Positions 32,465 to 41,682 of a stretch of 42,010 nucleotides of DNA are shown piece by piece; position 1 is the stretch's first letter; every line of letters starts with the position of its first letter. Source of the stretch: Fimbriimonadia bacterium. Lineage in GTDB: Bacteria > Armatimonadota > Fimbriimonadia > Fimbriimonadales > GBS-DC. The stretch spans positions 1-42,010 of the forward strand of contig JAHCHP010000026.1 of the NCBI GenBank assembly GCA_026129765.1, given 5' to 3'. The translations under genes were made by a program, and so were the position numbers. The notes beneath the pieces were generated by a model, which was given only the letters and a program-made list of their open reading frames with translations, did no database searches and was not told the DNA's origin.

Positions 32465-32494
32465 CATCTTCACTCCTCGGATAAAATCGTATAA

Positions 32495-33982
32495 TCAAGG
32501 CTTTGCGCGCATCCAAAGGGTCTTGATTTGCGTGTATTCATGCAGCGCATGCCTTCCCAAGTCGCGTCCGAAGCCCGACTGTTTGTAGCCGCCAAAGGGC
32601 GCGACCAAATCGAACTTCTGCGAACAGTTCAGCCACACCACGCCCGCCTTCAATCGTTTGCCGATGTAGAGCGCGCGATCCATATCTTGTGTATAGACTG
32701 CTGCCGCCAAACCGTAATCGGTGTCATTGGCAGCGGCGATAATCGAATCGAGCGCATGGTCATCAAATTCGATGACCGACAGCACAGGACCGAAAACCTC
32801 TTCGCGGGCGATGGTCATCGAGTTGGAGACCTGATCCAACACCGTCGGCGGGTAGAAGTAGCCTTTGCGATTGAGCCGTTCGCCGCCTGTCAACAATCGC
32901 GCGCCTTGCTGCTTCGCCGATTCGACATAACCATGCACGCGCTCTAACTGCTCCGAAGAAACAAGAGGTCCTTGTTCTATGCCCTCTTCAAACGGGTCGC
33001 CTACCACCCGCGATTGAGCGCGCGCCGTGAGCTGTTCTACAAACGGCTCTTTGATCTTCTTGTGCGCGAAGAGGCGTGAACCCGCGCAGCAGATCTGTCC
33101 CTGATTATCGTAGATACCGCCGAACACATCCTCCAATGCCGTGTCTAATTTGGCGTCGGGGAAGAGGATGACCGGGCTTTTTCCGCCCAACTCCAGCGAG
33201 ACGCGCTTCAAGTTGCTTTGCGCCGCTGCCTGCATAATCAATTTGCCGGTCGCGGTGGAGCCTGTGAATGCGACTTTGTCTATGTCGGGATGGCTGGCAA
33301 TGGCTGCGCCCGTGACTTCGCCATAGCCGTTCACGATATTGAAAACGCCGGGAGGCAATCCCGCTTCGCGGCTTAACTCAGCCAATTTGAGAACCGAGAG
33401 GGGAGTCTGCTCTGCCGGTTTGAGAATCACGGTGTTGCCTGCCGCCAGCGCAGGTCCCAGTTTCCAGGCTGCCATCAGCAAGGGATAGTTCCAAGGGATA
33501 ATAAGCCCGCAAACGCCATACGGTTCACGCAGCGTGACACAAAGGTGATCATCGTTGACAGGGAGAGATTCGCCCTCAATCGTGGAAGCGATTTGCCCAT
33601 AATATCGCAAGCAGAACGCCACCGACCGGATATCGCCCAATGCGCTGGAGTAGGGCTTGCCATTGTCCAGCGTTTCCAATCGCGCCAAGGGCTCTAAATG
33701 CTTTTCCACTAAATCAGCCAGTCTGGACAACAGATAGCCGCGTTTATGCGCGGAGGCGCGGCTCCAAATGCCCGACTCAAACGCTTGGCGCGCCGCCGAA
33801 ACTGCCCGGTCTACATCTTCCGGCTGCGCATAGGCTGCATGCGCGATGGTCTCTTCGCTGCCCGGATACTCGACTGGGAATGTCGCGCCCGACAAGGCAG
33901 GCGTGAACTCGCCACCAATAAACAGATTGCAGTTGGGCAGTTCGATGTCGATGTTGTTGATAGAAACGCTTTGCTTGGCCAT
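32495..33982 (-). CDS. NAD(P)-dependent aldehyde dehydrogenase
   Basis: A 495-residue enzyme of the ALDH superfamily that oxidises aldehydes to acids. Active-site residues are present: Asn165 in IIPWNYP, Lys188 in LKPAEQTPLS, Glu264 in LELGGKSP and the catalytic Cys298 in GQICCAG. Overall it is closest to the betaine-aldehyde / general aldehyde group; the substrate is not set. The ATG at 33982 lies 10 bases after the stop of the M42 peptidase gene, so the two are cotranscribed; a longer frame would overlap that gene. No strong ribosome binding site is present, so translation may depend on coupling. Confidence 0.93.
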   Translation of the reverse strand: MAKQSVSINNIDIELPNCNLFIGGEFTPALSGATFPVEYPGSEETIAHAAYAQPEDVDRAVSAARQAFESGIWSRASAHKRGYLLSRLADLVEKHLEPLARLETLDNGKPYSSALGDIRSVAFCLRYYGQIASTIEGESLPVNDDHLCVTLREPYGVCGLIIPWNYPLLMAAWKLGPALAAGNTVILKPAEQTPLSVLKLAELSREAGLPPGVFNIVNGYGEVTGAAIASHPDIDKVAFTGSTATGKLIMQAAAQSNLKRVSLELGGKSPVILFPDAKLDTALEDVFGGIYDNQGQICCAGSRLFAHKKIKEPFVEQLTARAQSRVVGDPFEEGIEQGPLVSSEQLERVHGYVESAKQQGARLLTGGERLNRKGYFYPPTVLDQVSNSMTIAREEVFGPVLSVIEFDDHALDSIIAAANDTDYGLAAAVYTQDMDRALYIGKRLKAGVVWLNCSQKFDLVAPFGGYKQSGFGRDLGRHALHEYTQIKTLWMRAKP

Positions 33983-33992
33983 AGGGAATCGA

Positions 33993-35039
33993 TCAATACT
34001 TGTAATCACCGTTATGCGCGTCTTCCAAGTAACGCGCCAACAGAGTCGCGCAGGCTTCCACATCGCCCGGTGACACCATTTCGTTGACCGTGTGGATATA
34101 CCGGCAGGGGATACTTAGCGTAATTGCGACCGCGCCATCCCGAACCCGCTGCATTGCGCCCGCATCGGTTCCGCCCGCTGGCAGCACTTCCATCTGATAG
34201 GGGATGTTCTCTTTCTGTGCAATCTGTTTGAAATGCTCAACCAGTTTGGGATGACATATCAGCGAGGAGTCCATAATCTTGATCGCTGCGCCGCCGCCCA
34301 ACTTCGTGACCGAGTCGGTTTCGCGGGGACCGGGGTAGTCGTTCGCGAGCGTTACATCCAATGCAATGGCGATGTCGGGTTCCACGCGAAAGGCGGAGAC
34401 ACCCGCGCCGCGCAGACCGACCTCTTCCTGCACGGTGGCTGCCGCATAGATATCGCATTTGTGTTTGCCCAACATGCGCAAAGCTTCCAACATCACAAAG
34501 ACCCCCACGCGGTCATCCATCGATTTGCTGATATAGTTGTTGCCGCATGGCTCCATCGTCCGATCCATCGTCACCATATCGCCCAATTGTATCTTCGCTT
34601 TGACCTCTTCTGCAGGCAGCCCTAAATCCACAAAAAACTCGGAGAGTTGGGGAGGCTTGGCGGCTTCTTCGGGCGTGAGCATATGCTTGGGCTTCGTGGC
34701 ATAGGTCAGCGCGCCGCGCAACGCTCCTGCTTCGCGGGTATGAACCATCACGCGCTGCGCGAACATTTGGCGCGGATCGAACCCACCCAAAGTTTGCAAG
34801 CGCAGAAAGCCTTTATCGTCGATATAACGGACCATGAATCCGATTTCATCCATATGCGCGGCGATCATCACTTTGGGTTTGCCTTTACCGCGTTTGAAAC
34901 CGATCACATTGCCCATCACATCGATTTCTATGTCGTTGACCAGCGGCTTCATCGCCTCTCGCGCGACGGCTCGAATCGGGTCTTCGCGTCCCGGAATGCC
35001 TGGCGCCTCGCATAATCGTTTCAATAAGTCAAAATCCAT
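33993..35039 (-). CDS. M42-family metallo-aminopeptidase
   Basis: A 348-residue dinuclear-metal aminopeptidase of the M42 group (PepA/FrvX-like), typically a tetrahedral cytoplasmic particle that trims peptides. Metal and catalytic residues visible: His62 and Asp64 (AAHMDEIGF), Asp175 (SKSMDDRVG), Glu205-Glu206 (VQEEVGLRG), Asp228 (ALDVTLAND) and a His in CRYIHTVNEM. Length is normal. The start at 35039 has GGAGG 10 bases upstream. It leads the operon with the aldehyde dehydrogenase gene. Confidence 0.93.
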   Translation of the reverse strand: MDFDLLKRLCEAPGIPGREDPIRAVAREAMKPLVNDIEIDVMGNVIGFKRGKGKPKVMIAAHMDEIGFMVRYIDDKGFLRLQTLGGFDPRQMFAQRVMVHTREAGALRGALTYATKPKHMLTPEEAAKPPQLSEFFVDLGLPAEEVKAKIQLGDMVTMDRTMEPCGNNYISKSMDDRVGVFVMLEALRMLGKHKCDIYAAATVQEEVGLRGAGVSAFRVEPDIAIALDVTLANDYPGPRETDSVTKLGGGAAIKIMDSSLICHPKLVEHFKQIAQKENIPYQMEVLPAGGTDAGAMQRVRDGAVAITLSIPCRYIHTVNEMVSPGDVEACATLLARYLEDAHNGDYKY

Positions 35040-35141
35040 AAGTTAGGGTCCTCCAATGATTTAATTCTTGTCAATTTTACGGGTTCCTGCAGGAAGAATG
35101 CGTCAACAAACTAAATATAGAGTTACCAAAGGAGGTGTGCC

Positions 35142-36596
35142 ATGAAACGATGGCTATTGCTCATGGGATTAGCGGCGGTATTACCCGGCTGGTCTCAAGT
35201 CCATTTTAGTGAGAATTTCGAATCTTATACGGGTCAGCTGCCCAACAGCGACTCGAACAATACCCGACCTTTTGACGGATTCAGCAATCCATGCGATGCC
35301 AATCCCTGGAATGATCCGCTTTGGCGCGTTTATGATGTGTGGCATGGGGTTCCCGCTTGGCCCAATCATCAGATCGTCAACAGTGTGAACCCGTTTTTAC
35401 ATCCAGACCCCTTTTGGGTTTCTCCGGGTTGCTTGTTGTTTGACCCGTTCTTAGCACAGCCAGGCAATATGCCCACACCGCATAGCGGCAATCAAATGCT
35501 TTGGACATTTCAAGCTGCAGGGCGTACACAGTTCGTGAACTTAAGCGTGGCATCCGGCGGGCGCAACGATCCCAACAACCCATTGTATGACGGAGCCTAT
35601 TACAGCTTCTGGTTCTATGATGAGGATTGCTTTAACAAATTGGGGCGTTCCCGCGCTGAGTTCCGCGCCTACAACACGACCGGACCGGATGGTATTGGCG
35701 CGTTGATCGGAGGAGGTCTCTCTTCCATCCCGTCGCTGGGTCCCTATGACAGCGACACCGAAATTCCGCCCGACAACCGCGCTTTAAGCCGCAAGACTTA
35801 TAACATTCGCAACGATGCATTTAGTGTGCGTTCTGCCGATTCCAATCCCCGTGGCTGGGCAGATTTCCGGCAAGTAACACGCTCCAAAGGCTGGCATCAT
35901 GCGGCGATTTGGCTGACGGGCGACGGTTCCGAAGGCAATCCGCGCGAGTTCACCTTTGTCATCGACGGCATTACTCGTAAGGGACCGCGACCGACGGGTA
36001 TGCGGTACACAACGATTGTCTGGACGAACGCGACTTCTGCCGCCGGACGATTTGATAACCTGTACTTTGATGATGTCGAGGTGGGAGTCGGCACGCCGAA
36101 GGCGTTCAGCGATGCGATGTTTGTGGGCAGAGTGCTTCCCGACAATTGGCGCAACGATGCGAATGGGTATTCGGATGTGGCGGACTGGATTTTGGACATC
36201 GAAATCCGCGACATGAACGATAACTTGGTGGCAACGGTGGAGCGATACCTGCCCAAAAAGAACCCCATTTATAACGATACGGACGGCACAGACGATTACA
36301 CGGGCATGATCGGTATTCCCAACTTGCTTCCTGCAGGGACTTATAAGTTCAAGTTCAAACTGCGAGATCGTCACTGGCTGGGTAGAACCGTCACGCTTAC
36401 AACGCCCTCACGCGGCGAAGTGGTGATGCTGCTGAACGGCGATGTGAACAAAGACGGTATTGTCAACGATAGCGACTTGCTCGCGGTCTTGTTCGGTTTT
36501 GGCGGTCTCGGAGGAGACGAAGATCTGAACGGCGACGGCAGTGTGGACGATGCCGATCTGTTGATCGTGCTGTTCAATTTCGGTCAACAAGGGTAA
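35142..36596 (+). CDS. Exported protein with a C-terminal dockerin-like domain
   Basis: A 484-residue protein with a signal peptide (1-18) and a perfect AAGGAGGTGTG site before the ATG. Residues about 20-320 form a beta-sandwich of the concanavalin/laminin-G kind (FSENFESYTGQLP near the start, FDNLYFDDVEVG near the end). Residues about 325-420 may be a second beta domain. The last 60 residues hold two calcium-binding half-repeats (GDVNKDGIVNDSDLLAVL and DLNGDGSVDDADLLIVL), the type I dockerin pattern. Dockerins bind cohesins, but many non-cellulosomal bacteria use them as sorting or structural tails, and no cohesin is in this window. Confidence 0.85.
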   Translation: MKRWLLLMGLAAVLPGWSQVHFSENFESYTGQLPNSDSNNTRPFDGFSNPCDANPWNDPLWRVYDVWHGVPAWPNHQIVNSVNPFLHPDPFWVSPGCLLFDPFLAQPGNMPTPHSGNQMLWTFQAAGRTQFVNLSVASGGRNDPNNPLYDGAYYSFWFYDEDCFNKLGRSRAEFRAYNTTGPDGIGALIGGGLSSIPSLGPYDSDTEIPPDNRALSRKTYNIRNDAFSVRSADSNPRGWADFRQVTRSKGWHHAAIWLTGDGSEGNPREFTFVIDGITRKGPRPTGMRYTTIVWTNATSAAGRFDNLYFDDVEVGVGTPKAFSDAMFVGRVLPDNWRNDANGYSDVADWILDIEIRDMNDNLVATVERYLPKKNPIYNDTDGTDDYTGMIGIPNLLPAGTYKFKFKLRDRHWLGRTVTLTTPSRGEVVMLLNGDVNKDGIVNDSDLLAVLFGFGGLGGDEDLNGDGSVDDADLLIVLFNFGQQG

Positions 36597-36606
36597 AGGG
36601 AAACAC

Positions 36607-36643
36607 AAAAAAAGCCGGAAGCGAATTCGCTCCCGGCTTTTTT
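36607..36643. terminator. Bidirectional intrinsic terminator
   Basis: An A-run, then GCCGG-AA-GCGAATTCGC-TC-CCGGC, then six Ts: a stem flanked by A and T runs that works in both directions, placed between the convergent dockerin gene and the Spy-like gene. Confidence 0.9.
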
Positions 36644-36671
36644 CATGATTGATTGCGGTAAATCCACTCGG

Positions 36672-37394
36672 TTATCGATCTCGTCGGTTGCCGAAGCCGC
36701 CACCGAATCCGCCCATACCCATACCACGTCCGCCTTCAAAGGTGAAGGGTTTGCCTTGCATGGATTGCCATTTTTGCTTCTGCTCGGGGGTCAGCACCGC
36801 TTCGATGTCTTTCTCGACTTTCGCGCGCGCTTCCTGCATTTGCTTCATCATCTCTTCTCGGTTGCCGCCGCCGCCACCGCCTTGGAACATCCCGCGCATA
36901 TTTTCCATCATTTGCGTTTGGATGCCCGCCATTTTGGTGGTCTGTTCGTTGGTTAAGCCTACTTCTTTGGCGACTTGGGGATTCATCAGCGCCATGGGAC
37001 CTTGCCATTGGTATTCCAGCTCTTTCAGCCGCTTCTTCTGTGTTTCATTCAACACGGAAGCCGGATCAGAGCCGCTTCGCAGTTCTTCCATGGCTTTGCG
37101 CCGCTCTTCTGGAGACATTTGATCTGAGTTCTGTCTCAGCTGTTGCATTTTTTCGCGCTGTTTCGCTTGCAACTCTTCGGCTTTCGCTTTTTGCTCAGCC
37201 GTAATATTCAACTCTTTCTGAACATCTGCGCGCTGAAGCAGCATGGCGCCTGCATTCGCGCCCATACCGCCCATCATCTGTCCTGCGCGACCTTCACCTC
37301 GTCCAGGACGACCCTCGCCTCCTGGGGGCTGTGCAAACGCCAAAACGGTTAAGCTGGCGACTGCCGCTCCTAAAACAATCCATTTGAAACGCAT
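36672..37394 (-). CDS. Exported Spy/CpxP-like (LTXXQ) protein
   Basis: A 240-residue protein with a signal peptide (1-21) and AGGAGG nine bases before the ATG. After a Gly/Arg-rich stretch it is all helical with four LTXXQ-like units: LNITAEQKAKAEEL, LNETQKKRLKEL, VGLTNEQTTKM and LTPEQKQKW. Periplasmic Spy/CpxP proteins of this kind act as ATP-independent chaperones or sensors of envelope stress. The C-terminus is Gly/Met/Arg-rich (GRGMGMGGFGGGFGN) and probably disordered. Confidence 0.75.
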   Translation of the reverse strand: MRFKWIVLGAAVASLTVLAFAQPPGGEGRPGRGEGRAGQMMGGMGANAGAMLLQRADVQKELNITAEQKAKAEELQAKQREKMQQLRQNSDQMSPEERRKAMEELRSGSDPASVLNETQKKRLKELEYQWQGPMALMNPQVAKEVGLTNEQTTKMAGIQTQMMENMRGMFQGGGGGGNREEMMKQMQEARAKVEKDIEAVLTPEQKQKWQSMQGKPFTFEGGRGMGMGGFGGGFGNRRDR

Positions 37395-37514
37395 AGTTTG
37401 TAAACCTCCTGTCCTCTGAAAAGGATCACTAATGGTTTTGACGCTTCCCCGTTAGAAAAGTTCTGAAAAGGATTTAAGCGTTTCAAGGCGTAACTATAAA
37501 AACGAGGCTGAACG

Positions 37515-38819
37515 ATGAAACGATATCTCGCGATTTTGAGTTTTGGTATGCTGGCTGCGCTCAGCGAAGCATCGGACGATTATCCGCCTGCGCGTTGGGT
37601 TCCGGCGCATTCTGGCAACTTGACCACCGCAACCCGCCCCACATCCCATCCCATTCTCTATGTGATTATCCACTCGACACAGGGCAGCTATAACGGCGCG
37701 ATTTCTTGGTTCCAGAACCCGCAGTCCCGGGTCAGCGCGCATTATGTGATTCGTTCATCGGATGGGGAAGTGACGCAAATGGTTCGAGAAAAAGACATAG
37801 GCTGGCATGCGGGAAACTGGACCATTAACACGCAATCGATAGGCATTGAGCATGAAGCGATTATGCAGGACCCCAGTTGGTATACGACCGCGATGTATCG
37901 TTCCTCCGCGGACTTAACGCGCTACGCGACCCGCAAATATGGGATTCCGCGTGACCGTAGCAGGATTAGGGGACATGGCGAGGTCTCCAATACGCCTTGT
38001 CCAGGGCAATATTGGAATTGGGACTACTATATGGATATCCTGCGCTTGGACAGCCGCTATCAAAATGCGGTGGTTCCGCGGGTGATGCGCCCGGGCGAGT
38101 CGGTGACAGTCGCGTTGATGATGGAGAATAGTGGCGATAACGCATGGAGCGGTCAAGGCGACCAACCGATACGGCTCGGCACGCAAAATCCCGCGAACCG
38201 TTCCAGTCTCTTCTATCAAGCGGGGCGCTGGTTGACGCCGAACCGACCAGCAGCAATTTCTTATCCCGTGAATGCCTCCCAAACGGGACTGTTCCAGTTT
38301 ATGATGACGGCTCCCCGCAATTATGGAACTTATCAAGAGAGTTTTCAAATGGTGAAAGAGGGGGTGTCGTGGTTTGGTCCGCAGTTGACTTTCCAGATTC
38401 AGGTGGTGCCTTGGGACCTCGTGATCGATAACCGGAGCGGTTATTTTTTGGCGGCGGGAGATTGGCAAACCTCCGACGCGCAGGCAGATCGTTATGGCGC
38501 GGATTACCGCTGGATCGCCGCTTCACCGACCCAGAAGGGGTATGCGCGCTGGTATCTCAATGCTCCGATTGAAGGCTATTATGATGTGTATGCTTGGTGG
38601 AGCGCAGGATCGAACCGCTCACCGCAAGTTCAGTATGATATGGAGCATGCGAGCGGGGTGACCCGTTTCACGCTAAGCCAGCAGTCCAATGGCGGGCGAT
38701 GGAACTTGCTTGGCAGGTTCTATTTAACGCGCGGCGGCGGCTTTGTGTATGTTCGGGGAAGCGGAAACGCGAACAGTGTGGTGACGGCAGACGCGGTTCG
38801 TATCGCGGGACCTTTTTAA
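37515..38819 (+). CDS. N-acetylmuramoyl-L-alanine amidase with two added binding domains
   Basis: A 434-residue exported enzyme (signal 1-19). Residues about 45-170 are a zinc Amidase_2 domain with ligands His53 (IIHST), His154 (GHGEV) and Cys162 (TPCPG), and catalytic Glu112 (GIEHE); it should cut the bond between muramic acid and the stem peptide. About 185-300 resemble an NBR1-like Ig domain (MRPGESVTVALMMENSG). The last 120 residues are a golvesin/Xly-type binding domain (GYARWYLNAPIEGYYDVYAW, ending SVVTADAVRI). GAGG lies nine bases before the ATG. Confidence 0.88.
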   Translation: MKRYLAILSFGMLAALSEASDDYPPARWVPAHSGNLTTATRPTSHPILYVIIHSTQGSYNGAISWFQNPQSRVSAHYVIRSSDGEVTQMVREKDIGWHAGNWTINTQSIGIEHEAIMQDPSWYTTAMYRSSADLTRYATRKYGIPRDRSRIRGHGEVSNTPCPGQYWNWDYYMDILRLDSRYQNAVVPRVMRPGESVTVALMMENSGDNAWSGQGDQPIRLGTQNPANRSSLFYQAGRWLTPNRPAAISYPVNASQTGLFQFMMTAPRNYGTYQESFQMVKEGVSWFGPQLTFQIQVVPWDLVIDNRSGYFLAAGDWQTSDAQADRYGADYRWIAASPTQKGYARWYLNAPIEGYYDVYAWWSAGSNRSPQVQYDMEHASGVTRFTLSQQSNGGRWNLLGRFYLTRGGGFVYVRGSGNANSVVTADAVRIAGPF

Positions 38820-38831
38820 TGGTCTACGGAA

Positions 38832-38908
38832 TGGCGCGCCCGGAGGGATTCGAACCCCCGACCCTCAGATCCGAAGTCTGATGCTCTAATCCGCTGAGCT
38901 ACGGGCGC
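38832..38908 (-). tRNA. tRNA-Arg, anticodon TCG
   Basis: Cloverleaf with acceptor GCGCCCG/CGGGCGC, anticodon arm TCAGA-CTTCGGA-TCTGA (TCG at 34-36, reading CGN with CGA as the exact match), T-arm with TTCGAAT, and encoded CCA at 38832-38834. It lies 24 bases after the tRNA-Pro and probably shares its transcript. Confidence 0.95.
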
Positions 38909-38932
38909 AGTGAAGGTGTTAAGTGATTTGAC

Positions 38933-39010
38933 TGGTCGGGGCGCCCGGACTCGAACCGGGGACCTCTTCCACCCCATGGAAGCGCGCTAGCCAAACTGCG
39001 CTACGCCCCG
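38933..39010 (-). tRNA. tRNA-Pro, anticodon GGG
   Basis: Acceptor CGGGGCG/CGCCCCG, anticodon arm CTTCC-ATGGGGT-GGAAG (GGG, reading CCC and CCT), T-arm TTCGAGT, and encoded CCA at 38933-38935. It is the first of two tRNAs in the unit. Confidence 0.95.
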
Positions 39011-39022
39011 ACGCAGATATAT

Positions 39023-39052
39023 AGAATACCTCATCTATCGCGCGATTTGCAA
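39023..39052 (-). promoter_or_regulatory. Promoter of the tRNA unit
   Basis: GGTATTCT (39023-39030) with TTGCAA (39047-39052) 18 bases upstream. The -10 box ends 12 bases before the tRNA-Pro 5' end. Confidence 0.55.
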
Positions 39053-39079
39053 GCCTTTTCGTGATAAAAGTCCCACAGC

Positions 39080-40552
39080 TTACTTTGGCGGCGGGGCGGG
39101 AGGGGGCGTTGTAGCAGGAGGCGGGGGAGGATCGCCGAGTACCTCCACAATTGCATGGACCCATGCGCCGCCGACCCACGCGCTCACATTGCTCACGCCC
39201 GGTCGAAGCGCAACATAACGTCCCCATTGATCCACAAAGCCATTGCTGCCGCAGCCCCATATAATGTTCCAGGTGGAAACCGCCTGCCCATTGACCAGCA
39301 CGCGGAAACGGGTTTTGTCGCCGACTTTTAATTGAATCCGGGGTGGGTCTACCGCATATTCTTGCAAGTTGGTCAGCGGACGAATGTTCTCGTCGAAGAG
39401 CAATAAAGAATTAGCGACGGCGCGCTCCGCGCCATCCGAGGGACTATTCACGTTTACATTTTGTACGACCATTGAGGTGGAGCCTCCCCCATCCAAATTG
39501 ATCGCTTCCACCGCGCCGTATCGTTTCATTATGGCTGCCAATTCGGGTAGGGTGGCGCCTTGGCTATGCGTTTGCCTGCCGTCCACTACCACCCAAAGCA
39601 GGTCGCCCTCTTTGGTAATGCCGACAGCGGTTCGGGGATGACGGCGATTCCAGAACGATTCATTGAAACCTGCCGCTTCATAGTCCGCTTTCACGAGAGG
39701 TTTATTGGCTTTGATTAGCCAGGGTCCGCCTGCTACCGCTTCACGGACTTTTCGCCATTCCATCGCTGGTTTGGTTCCGCCGCTGTTTTCATCCAGCAGG
39801 TCTAAACGGATCGTCAACTGTTCACCCGGTTTCACCAAGCGCAGGAATTCGCCCGCGCTGTTCAATCCCATCAAAACGCCGCCATTGAACGGGATCGGCG
39901 CGCTGCTGAAATTATCGCGCACTTCCCGGACAACCCCACGAACGGCTCGTCCCGGCGTCATGGGGCGTTCCAGCGTTTCCAAGATGACCGCAACCCCTTT
40001 CGCCTCTGCATTGGCGGCTGCGCCAAAATAGTTGGTGGACAGAATCATCTCTTCTGGCTTTGCTGAGCGATTGACCCCCGCTATCGCAAACTTGGTTCCG
40101 TCCGCGCGCGTGACTTCACCTGAAAACTGAGGCGCGCCCAACACTACTTTCCCTTCGGTTGTCCAGCCTATGGCAGGGCGGTTCGGGAACGGCTCGCTGA
40201 CGATTTCGCCTCCGATGATGCACAGCCCCAGCGGGTCGCCTGTGTAGGGGAAGAAGTCGGTGTTGATGGCGGCAACCGCGCGATGGCGCCAAGCGGTCCG
40301 GCTGGTCAATTCGCGTCCCCGCGCGGGATTATCCAACACCATCACATCGCTTCCCAGATTGGCGCGCAAATGAACGCGTTCGCCCAACTTGATACGCATG
40401 CCTTGGATGGCGAGCGGTGGCTGCGCGCTGACCTCTTGGAAGAAACTGGTATTCGCGCTCAACCGCTTATTGATCGTTTCCGGCTCTTGTTTGTTCTGCG
40501 CTTGCCCCAAGAAGACAAGTCCGATCATGCTGTAAATAAGCCATTTGTTCAT
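39080..40552 (-). CDS. Exported NAGPA-family (phosphodiester glycosidase-like) protein
   Basis: A 490-residue protein with a signal peptide (1-18). The core (about 85-375) belongs to the NAGPA / phosphodiester glycosidase family (PF09992), shown by AINTDFFPYTGDPLG, AGGPWLIK, HPRTAVGI, WVVVDGRQ and AINLDGGGSTSMV. Family members cleave GlcNAc phosphodiesters or act on cell-surface glycans; the substrate here is unknown. About 395-465 form a small beta domain, and the tail is Pro-rich (PPPPPATTPPPAPPPK). The ATG overlaps the stop of the LD-carboxypeptidase gene as ATGA, which suggests both work on envelope material. Confidence 0.88.
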   Translation of the reverse strand: MNKWLIYSMIGLVFLGQAQNKQEPETINKRLSANTSFFQEVSAQPPLAIQGMRIKLGERVHLRANLGSDVMVLDNPARGRELTSRTAWRHRAVAAINTDFFPYTGDPLGLCIIGGEIVSEPFPNRPAIGWTTEGKVVLGAPQFSGEVTRADGTKFAIAGVNRSAKPEEMILSTNYFGAAANAEAKGVAVILETLERPMTPGRAVRGVVREVRDNFSSAPIPFNGGVLMGLNSAGEFLRLVKPGEQLTIRLDLLDENSGGTKPAMEWRKVREAVAGGPWLIKANKPLVKADYEAAGFNESFWNRRHPRTAVGITKEGDLLWVVVDGRQTHSQGATLPELAAIMKRYGAVEAINLDGGGSTSMVVQNVNVNSPSDGAERAVANSLLLFDENIRPLTNLQEYAVDPPRIQLKVGDKTRFRVLVNGQAVSTWNIIWGCGSNGFVDQWGRYVALRPGVSNVSAWVGGAWVHAIVEVLGDPPPPPATTPPPAPPPK

Positions 40553-41484
40553 ATCGTTGCCGGCTCCAGAAGGGTCAATTTGCCGCGTTCCGCGTCCAGC
40601 TCTCCCAAGACGCCATAGGGCAGGGTGAGAGGATCGGTAATATGTCCGAAGGGAAAACCGCTGATAACGGGTTTATTCAAACCGCCAAAATAATGCTGCC
40701 AGATTTGATCCGGCGTGAAGCTGGGTTCGTCCTCTTTGATGAATTTTTCCCAGCGTGTCGATTCGCCAATTGCCACGCCCGCGCAAGCCTCCCATTTGCC
40801 CGCTAATTTCAATTGATTCACCATCGAGTCGAGGCGGTAGGGCGCTTCATCCACATCTTCTATCACAACAATCGCGTTTTGCGTCTCCATTTCATAGGAA
40901 GTTCCTATAGAAGAGGTCATCAGGCATAAACAGCCGCCGGTCAAGCGTCCGGTCGCTTTCCCAGGACAAATCGTTTCATAAGGCGCATGCCAAGGGGGCA
41001 GTTCGCCCAATGGTTCCGGGATTTCCAGCGCGCGCCAAAACACCTCCCAAGCATGGTCCGGGATGGGGCGCGTCATGGTGAGAGGCATCGGCGCATAAAG
41101 CGAGATCAGCCCTACATGTTTTTGAAGCCAGAGGTGAAGCACTGTAATATCGCTGTAGCCAATCAGCAACTTTGGATTGTTTCGGAACACGGCGGGGTCC
41201 AGCAGAGGAATCAGACGCGCCGCGCCATACCCGCCCCGCGAGCAGAGGACTGCATCGATGTCTGTGCGTTCGAACATCGCCATCAGGTCGCGCGCCCGGT
41301 CTTCATCAGAACCCGCTAAATAGTTGTCGCGATCCAATGCATGGTCACTGACCACGACTTTGTACCCGCGTTGTTGAATGAAACTCAGCCCTGTTTCTAA
41401 ATCGGCTTGGGTGATGGGACCGGAAGGGGAGACGATTCCAATGGTGTCGCCCGGCTCAATATGTCTGGGTTTAATCAAATCCAT
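40549..41484 (-). CDS. S66-family LD-carboxypeptidase
   Basis: A 311-residue serine peptidase of the S66 family, which removes the terminal D-Ala from tetrapeptides of recycled peptidoglycan and works in the cytoplasm. The triad is Ser111 (GYSDITVLH), Glu209 (VVIEDVDEAPYRLD) and His281 (FGHITDP). An ATG at 41484 gives a normal family N-terminus (RHIEPGDTIGIVSPSGP); a frame reaching to 41616 would add 44 residues with no family match. The start has no ribosome binding site but lies six bases after a TATAAT box. Confidence 0.93.
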   Translation of the reverse strand: MDLIKPRHIEPGDTIGIVSPSGPITQADLETGLSFIQQRGYKVVVSDHALDRDNYLAGSDEDRARDLMAMFERTDIDAVLCSRGGYGAARLIPLLDPAVFRNNPKLLIGYSDITVLHLWLQKHVGLISLYAPMPLTMTRPIPDHAWEVFWRALEIPEPLGELPPWHAPYETICPGKATGRLTGGCLCLMTSSIGTSYEMETQNAIVVIEDVDEAPYRLDSMVNQLKLAGKWEACAGVAIGESTRWEKFIKEDEPSFTPDQIWQHYFGGLNKPVISGFPFGHITDPLTLPYGVLGELDAERGKLTLLEPATI

Positions 41485-41490
41485 ATATGG

Positions 41491-41498
41491 ATTATACC
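41491..41498 (-). promoter_or_regulatory. GGTATAAT -10 box, leaderless start of the LD-carboxypeptidase gene
   Basis: A perfect TATAAT with upstream GG, six bases before the ATG. It is the best example of the box and spacing seen at several genes here. Confidence 0.6.
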
Positions 41499-41682
41499 TT
41501 GTAGATGAACCTGCTTTTCTTTGAACAGCGCGTTGTGGAACAGGAGTTGCAGAGACTATTTTACGGCAGTAAGAAGCAGTTTTGTCAAATACTGTCGGTT
41601 GTACAGTTATGAGCATTGTGAGGTTTGGGTTTCTATATGGAAACTATAGACAACATCAAAAACATTAGGAGGAATTAATAGC